Shown here one piece after another: positions 22,681 to 26,748 of a stretch of DNA of 26,748 nucleotides. Numbering within the stretch: the first letter of the stretch is position 1; each line of letters starts with the position of its first letter. Source of the stretch: Colimorpha sp045597945. GTDB lineage: Bacteria > Bacteroidota > Bacteroidia > Bacteroidales > P3. The notes under the pieces are model-generated. The model did not search any database, was not told the origin of the DNA, and saw nothing but the letters and a program-made list of their open reading frames with translations. The stretch covers positions 1 through 26,748 of the forward strand of contig JAZLLD010000002.1 of the NCBI GenBank assembly GCA_045597945.1. The letters run 5' to 3'. The position numbers and the translations under genes are program-made.

Positions 22681-24618
22681 ATGAAACAAAAATCTATTCT
22701 TTCCCGACTCAAGAAAGCAGCCGTCCTTATGGCCTGCTTTCTCGGATTAATGGGTGGAGCCGCCATGGCTCAAACCCGCATTGGCGTTTCTGGCACCCTG
22801 GTCTACAACTCCAAGGTCTACGACGGCACCACCAACTGTGGAGTCTACTATGTCGGCCAGCTCACCAACATCAACATCAACCACAGCGTCGTCGTAACCG
22901 CCACCGCGCACTATCTCGACCGCCATGTGGGTGCCAACAAACCCGTTGTAGTCACCTACGCCATCAGCGGCGACGATGCGGCACTCTACCTCCCCCCCGT
23001 CGACGATACCCTCACGGCCGACATCACCCCCCTCTCACTCTCCATCACCGGCGTCCAGGTGGCTTCCAAGCCCTACGACCGCATGACCTCTGGCACCATC
23101 CAGAACTTCGGCCTCCTTCACACCCTGCCCGCTGTCGACTCCGGCAACGTGTTCCCCTCCTGCCTGGTGCGCTTCCTCGATGTCAACGCTGGCGCAAACC
23201 GTCCCGTTGAGGTCACCTACTACCTCGTCTGCACCGGCACCTCCCAGGTCGCCGACTTCGTAGCGCCTCCCGCCGAGGTCCTCAGCGCCAACATCCTCCC
23301 GCGTCAGGCCTATGCCGACGGCGTAGTTATCGCCGCCACCAAGACCTATGATGGCACCACCTCCTGTGCCGTCACCAATCCCGGCACCCTCTCCGGTGTG
23401 CTTGACGGCGACACCATCAGCTACAGCGTTTCCGCCCAATTCCGCACCCGCCACGTTGCCCCCTTTAAGGCCGTCGATGTCACCTGCAACCCTCTCGGTC
23501 CCCAGGCCGGGAACTACACCATCTCCGACACCATCAACCATATTGCCAGCGTCCAGCCGCTCCAAATCTCCTGGTATCTTCCTGAAGTCCAACTCGTAAA
23601 AGAATACGACGGCACCGCCGATGCCATCGTCCTCGTGCCCGGTGGCGCCAGCAATATCCTCCCCTTCGACACCGTCGCCATCGATGCTTCCGCAGCCTAC
23701 GACAGCCCCGAGGTGGGCCACAATAAAGTTATCAGCTGCCGCTTCCTCATTTCCGGTCCCCAGGCAGCCAACTATACCCACGACAACAGCACCCCCGTCT
23801 GCTCCGACCAAGGTGCCATCATCCTCCCCACCCAGCTCGCCGACCTCGAAAACAACGGCCAGCTCCTCCGCGCCACTGCCCAGGGCTTCTGCCAGGGCAC
23901 CAATGTGGGCATCCGCTATCGTGTGGCTCAGGGCGAACCTACCTCCTACAGCATCACCTTCTCCGACGAAGCCGTCGCTCAGGGCTTTAGCAACATCGGC
24001 TGGACTCCCCGCGACCAGCAGGACACCATTGTCCTCTTCAGCGTTCCCGCCAATTGCCCCGAGGGCGACTACACCGCCTACATCACCTTCCGCAACGAGG
24101 CCAACGGCACCACCGCCCCCATCGCTTGCACCTTCCATGTCAACATCCCCAACACCTACCTCGTCCAAGTCTTCGACGATGTAGTCAGCATCGACAACAG
24201 CGGCTCCCTTGATGGCCGCGTCGACCGCTTCAGCTCCTATCAGTGGTATCACAACGGCCAGCAAATCAACGACACCAAGCCCTATCATCAGGAAATCGGC
24301 GGCCTCACCGGCCAGTACAGCGTCCGCGTCAACCTCGGCACCGCCGATGAAGGCTACGTCTGCCCCAAGGCATTCACCCCCAGCAGCAAAGTGTCCGTTG
24401 TCCATGTCTATCCCAGCCCCGTGGTCCTCTCGGCCACCGTCAAGCTCCAGGGCTTCCACGACGGCCAGCACAATCTGCAGGTCTTCGACAACCACGGCAC
24501 CCAGGTCCTCGCAGCCACCTTCTCCGGCTATGAGTGCCAGCTCGACATGAGCGCCCTCGCCCCTGGCTCCTATCTCATCAGCGTCGACGGTCGTACCGCC
24601 AAAACCATTAAAATGTAA
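22681..24618 (+). CDS. YDG-repeat T9SS-secreted protein
   Basis: The 645-aa product has a signal peptide ending near AAMAQ (residue 31). Four tandem YDG-type beta domains start at KVYDGTT (about 46), KPYDRMT (about 130), KTYDGTT (about 221) and KEYDGTA (about 307), with a period of roughly 85-90 residues. They share KPVxVTY and GNYT-like strands. The second copy has lost the Gly of the YDG motif. Residues about 360-560 form a further beta-rich region, and the C-terminal 75 residues resemble a T9SS sorting domain (VYPSPVVLSATVKL ... LAPGSYLISV). A surface structural or adhesive role is likely; no enzyme motif is seen. An in-frame start at 22603 would lie inside the deiminase gene and the terminator, so 22681 is used. 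The OmpA-type gene starts 6 bp after it. Confidence 0.85.
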   Translation: MKQKSILSRLKKAAVLMACFLGLMGGAAMAQTRIGVSGTLVYNSKVYDGTTNCGVYYVGQLTNININHSVVVTATAHYLDRHVGANKPVVVTYAISGDDAALYLPPVDDTLTADITPLSLSITGVQVASKPYDRMTSGTIQNFGLLHTLPAVDSGNVFPSCLVRFLDVNAGANRPVEVTYYLVCTGTSQVADFVAPPAEVLSANILPRQAYADGVVIAATKTYDGTTSCAVTNPGTLSGVLDGDTISYSVSAQFRTRHVAPFKAVDVTCNPLGPQAGNYTISDTINHIASVQPLQISWYLPEVQLVKEYDGTADAIVLVPGGASNILPFDTVAIDASAAYDSPEVGHNKVISCRFLISGPQAANYTHDNSTPVCSDQGAIILPTQLADLENNGQLLRATAQGFCQGTNVGIRYRVAQGEPTSYSITFSDEAVAQGFSNIGWTPRDQQDTIVLFSVPANCPEGDYTAYITFRNEANGTTAPIACTFHVNIPNTYLVQVFDDVVSIDNSGSLDGRVDRFSSYQWYHNGQQINDTKPYHQEIGGLTGQYSVRVNLGTADEGYVCPKAFTPSSKVSVVHVYPSPVVLSATVKLQGFHDGQHNLQVFDNHGTQVLAATFSGYECQLDMSALAPGSYLISVDGRTAKTIKM

Positions 24619-24624
24619 CACCTT

Positions 24625-26238
24625 ATGAAAAAGATACTAACATCCCTCGTCCTCATGGCCACAGTGGCCTCGGCTTCTGCCCAGATGGTGGAACACCCCA
24701 ACAACCTCCAGTTCAATCTCGGCGGCGGTATCCACACCCTTCTCTACAGCCCCGCCCAAGGAAACCGCAACCTGGGCTTTGGCGGACTCTTCGAGGCTCA
24801 GTACCAATACATGTTCAACCAGCACTTCGGCATCAGTGCCGGCCTCCAGGCCAGCTCTTCCGCCACCAACAGTGTGTATAACTATCAGATTCAGGAGACC
24901 AACATTCTCCTCCCCGGTGCCGTCTATCGTGCCGATGTCAGCACCCGGCTCTACAACTGGCGCGAGCGTCAGCGTTTCTTCAACGCCACCGTCCCCGTGC
25001 AGCTCCTCTTCCGCGCCCCCATCAACGTGCGCTACGCGCTCCAGGTGGGTCTCGGTGCCAGCTTCAACTTCCCCTTCCGTGGCCAGTACGCTGTCACCGA
25101 AGGCGTCACCAAGCGCGAGGCCTATATGCCTGAGACCAATGTCACCTACAGCGATATGCCCAACCACCTCCTCGGCAACGACCGTGGCGGACAGACCGGC
25201 ACGCTGGACCTCAAGCCCGTCAACGTAGGCATCCTCGCCGACCTGGGCATGGTCGTCAACCTCCGCAAATCCTGCGGCCTCTACCTTGGCCTCTATGCCG
25301 ACTATTCCCCTGCCAACGTGAACCTTGCTGCCGACCAGGCTGCGCCCCTCCTGCAGTACAATGCCGCCACCCAGCAGTACGACTACACCGGCACCTTCGC
25401 CTCCGACCGCGTTCAGAAAGCCTCGCCCCTCATGGTAGGCATCAAAGTAGGCCTCCGTCTGGGTGTTGGCCACGACTTCGGCTGGGCCGAGCGTGAGGCT
25501 GCCGCCCTGGCTGCCGCCGAGCAGGCCAAGGCCGACTCCCTGGCCGCCGTCGAGGCCGCCCGCGCCGCCCGTCTCGCTGCCGAGCAGCAGGCCCGCGACG
25601 AGGAACTGGCCCGCACCAAGGCCGAGGCCGAATCCCGTGCTAGGGCACAGGCCGACTCCATTGCCGCCGTTCATGCAGCCGAATTAGCCAAGGCCAAGGC
25701 CGAAGCCGAGCGCCTCGCTCAAGAGAAAGCCGAAGCCGAAGCCAAGGCAAAGGCCGAGGCCGAGCGTCTTGCTAAGGAAAAAGCCGAAGCCGAAGCCCGT
25801 GCCAGAGCCGAGGCTGAAGCTCGCGAGAAAGCCGAGGCCGAAGCCCGTGCCAAAGCCCGTGCCGAGCAGAAAGCCCGCGAAGAAGTAGCCTTCATCGCCG
25901 GATTCACCGACACCGCCTACTTCGAGACCGCGCAGGATATGCCCATCTTCGGCCAGCTCAACGCCGACTCCTGGGACAACCTCAAGGAGATCATGGATTC
26001 CCATCCCGAAATCCGTGTCACCATCTCCGGCCATACCGACAATATCGGCTCCGAGGCATCCAACAAGGCACTCTCCCAGCGCCGTGCCGACAACATCAAG
26101 AAGATGCTGGTAGACAAAGGCATTGCCGAATCCCGCATCACCGCCATCGGCAAAGGCGAGAGCCACCCCATAGCCTCCAACAAGACCCCCGAGGGCCGAG
26201 CCAAGAACCGCTGCATCATCATCACCATCGGCAAATAG
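24625..26238 (+). CDS. OmpA-family outer-membrane protein with long Ala/Glu-rich helix
   Basis: The 537-aa product has a signal peptide (cleavage near ASAQ, residue 20), a beta-rich region of about 20-285 with alternating aromatic strands typical of an outer-membrane barrel, and an Ala/Glu/Lys-rich charged helical region (about 286-425). The OmpA C-terminal peptidoglycan-binding domain follows (GHTDNIGSEASNKALSQRRA and the GKGESHPIASN motif). It probably anchors the outer membrane to peptidoglycan, with the helix as a spacer across the periplasm. The helix is coded by imperfect GCC-GAG/AAG repeats that may vary in length between strains. It is 6 bp downstream of the YDG-repeat gene and probably co-transcribed with it. 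Confidence 0.9.
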   Translation: MKKILTSLVLMATVASASAQMVEHPNNLQFNLGGGIHTLLYSPAQGNRNLGFGGLFEAQYQYMFNQHFGISAGLQASSSATNSVYNYQIQETNILLPGAVYRADVSTRLYNWRERQRFFNATVPVQLLFRAPINVRYALQVGLGASFNFPFRGQYAVTEGVTKREAYMPETNVTYSDMPNHLLGNDRGGQTGTLDLKPVNVGILADLGMVVNLRKSCGLYLGLYADYSPANVNLAADQAAPLLQYNAATQQYDYTGTFASDRVQKASPLMVGIKVGLRLGVGHDFGWAEREAAALAAAEQAKADSLAAVEAARAARLAAEQQARDEELARTKAEAESRARAQADSIAAVHAAELAKAKAEAERLAQEKAEAEAKAKAEAERLAKEKAEAEARARAEAEAREKAEAEARAKARAEQKAREEVAFIAGFTDTAYFETAQDMPIFGQLNADSWDNLKEIMDSHPEIRVTISGHTDNIGSEASNKALSQRRADNIKKMLVDKGIAESRITAIGKGESHPIASNKTPEGRAKNRCIIITIGK

Positions 26239-26245
26239 ATCAGCG

Positions 26246-26604
26246 CAACCTCTAAAAAGACACAAATAAGATTCTATTAAGAATCAAGCAGTGGGGCGGA
26301 TGCCATATGTTTGGCGTCCGCCCCATACTATATTCTGCAATCATCTATTAGAGGTTGTCACAGATTGTCCAGTAGATATAGAGGCCGAGTTTGCTCGGCC
26401 AGAAAAACAATTTTAAGGTGGGATCTATCAATCGCAGAAAACTGATAGGTGACCTCTAAAAATTTTTGTTTTTTTACATGAATTACCATCGATTACTCAT
26501 GGATTTTTTAAAAATAACTCTTTGCTTGACAATAATATATGATTAAATTCGTGGTGAATTTGTGGTTATTTGTGTTTTAATCAAACATTAGTAATTAGAG
26601 GTTG
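26246..26604. repeat. Dispersed TTAGAGGTTG motif
   Basis: TTAGAGGTTG occurs at 26348-26357 and 26595-26604, its exact inverse CAACCTCTAA at 26246-26255, and a shortened inverse ACCTCTAA at 26452-26459. The first inverse and first direct copies bracket the 26292-26325 hairpin. Confidence 0.65.
26292..26325 (+). terminator. Hairpin after the OmpA-type gene
   Basis: A 13-bp stem (26292-26304 with 26313-26325) with one G-T pair encloses an 8-nt loop and is followed by TACTATATTC. The T-tract is weak, but the position 54 bp after the stop fits a terminator. Confidence 0.7.
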
Positions 26605-26748
26605 CCGATTAGTGCTGATGCGATAAATTATTATGCCTACGGCGTAACGCGAATTTTCGTGAATTATACGTAAATTTCCGATAATTATTTTATTCTATAA
26701 TATTGAAAATATGAAACATACACATTTATGATAATTCACGTTTCATTT

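Larger units (their letters stand above)
26239..26748. other. Terminal AT-rich region without a gene
   Basis: No gene of useful length is seen. It contains the hairpin at 26292-26325, GATTCT/AGAATC (26270-26285), GGCCGAG/CTCGGCC with loop TTTG (26383-26400) and CTATCA/TGATAG (26425-26448). The 10-mer TTAGAGGTTG occurs several times. AT-rich 11-bp near-repeats (AATTCGTGGTG, AATTTGTGGTT) lie at 26546-26575. The next gene, if any, starts beyond the window. Confidence 0.6.

Noticed and set aside
23035..24621. A 528-codon open frame opposite the YDG-repeat gene
   Set aside because: Its Gly/Ala/Val/Asp-rich composition is typical of antisense frames in GC-biased genes, and the plus strand has a signal peptide, repeats and a sorting domain.

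Overview
The window looks like a chromosome segment from an uncultured, fairly GC-rich Bacteroidales bacterium, probably from a gut or rumen-like habitat. Evidence: several -7 boxes of the Bacteroidetes type (TAnnTTTG), two of them with a TTTG box exactly 19 bp upstream; few strong Shine-Dalgarno sequences; many SPI/SPII-exported proteins, including a DUF4831-type lipoprotein and a fimbrillin-like lipoprotein; type IX secretion (T9SS) C-terminal sorting domains on three proteins; and a Bacteroidetes-sized SecA (1107 aa). No rRNA, CRISPR array, intact insertion sequence or prophage is visible.

Layout. 1-180 is the tail of a T9SS cargo gene with a perfect-stem terminator. 778-2981 (minus) is a translationally coupled meaB-hemW pair. 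A tRNA with CAT anticodon (3123-3196) has a textbook promoter and a terminator. 3333-5307 (plus) is a DUF4831-like lipoprotein followed by a short ribonuclease Z. secA fills 5579-8902 and ends in a UUCG-capped terminator. 9170-11178 is a 57-aa protein followed by a fimbrillin/FISUMP-like lipoprotein. 11243-12430 is accessory-looking: AT-rich iteron-like repeats, a 32-bp tandem repeat and the 3' remnant of a DUF4143 ATPase gene. 12500-13717 (minus) is an iron-dependent alcohol dehydrogenase. 14300-14572 is an HU-family protein. 14666-18393 (minus) is a tight four-gene operon: NSS sodium symporter, transglutaminase-like lipoprotein, metallo-beta-lactamase-fold lipoprotein and a 59-aa winged-helix protein. 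ruvC (minus) and a kce-like gene (plus) diverge from a palindromic shared promoter. 20427-26238 (plus) encodes three exported proteins: a peptidylarginine/agmatine deiminase with a T9SS sorting domain, a YDG-repeat T9SS protein, and an OmpA-type protein with a long Ala/Glu helix. The last 500 bp are AT-rich with repeated short motifs.

How it fits together. Housekeeping functions (SecA, RuvC, RNase Z, HU, HemW, tRNA) alternate with cell-envelope and amino-acid functions. MeaB implies B12-dependent methylmalonyl-CoA mutase. The kce-like gene suggests lysine fermentation or another beta-keto acid cleavage, and the NSS operon suggests amino-acid uptake. The most interesting protein is the secreted deiminase, whose architecture recalls the Porphyromonas gingivalis citrullinating enzyme PPAD. 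The most interesting non-coding signals are a 74-nt three-way-junction-like element just upstream of the deiminase gene and the palindromic ruvC/kce promoter. No complete novel defence or mobile system was recognised.
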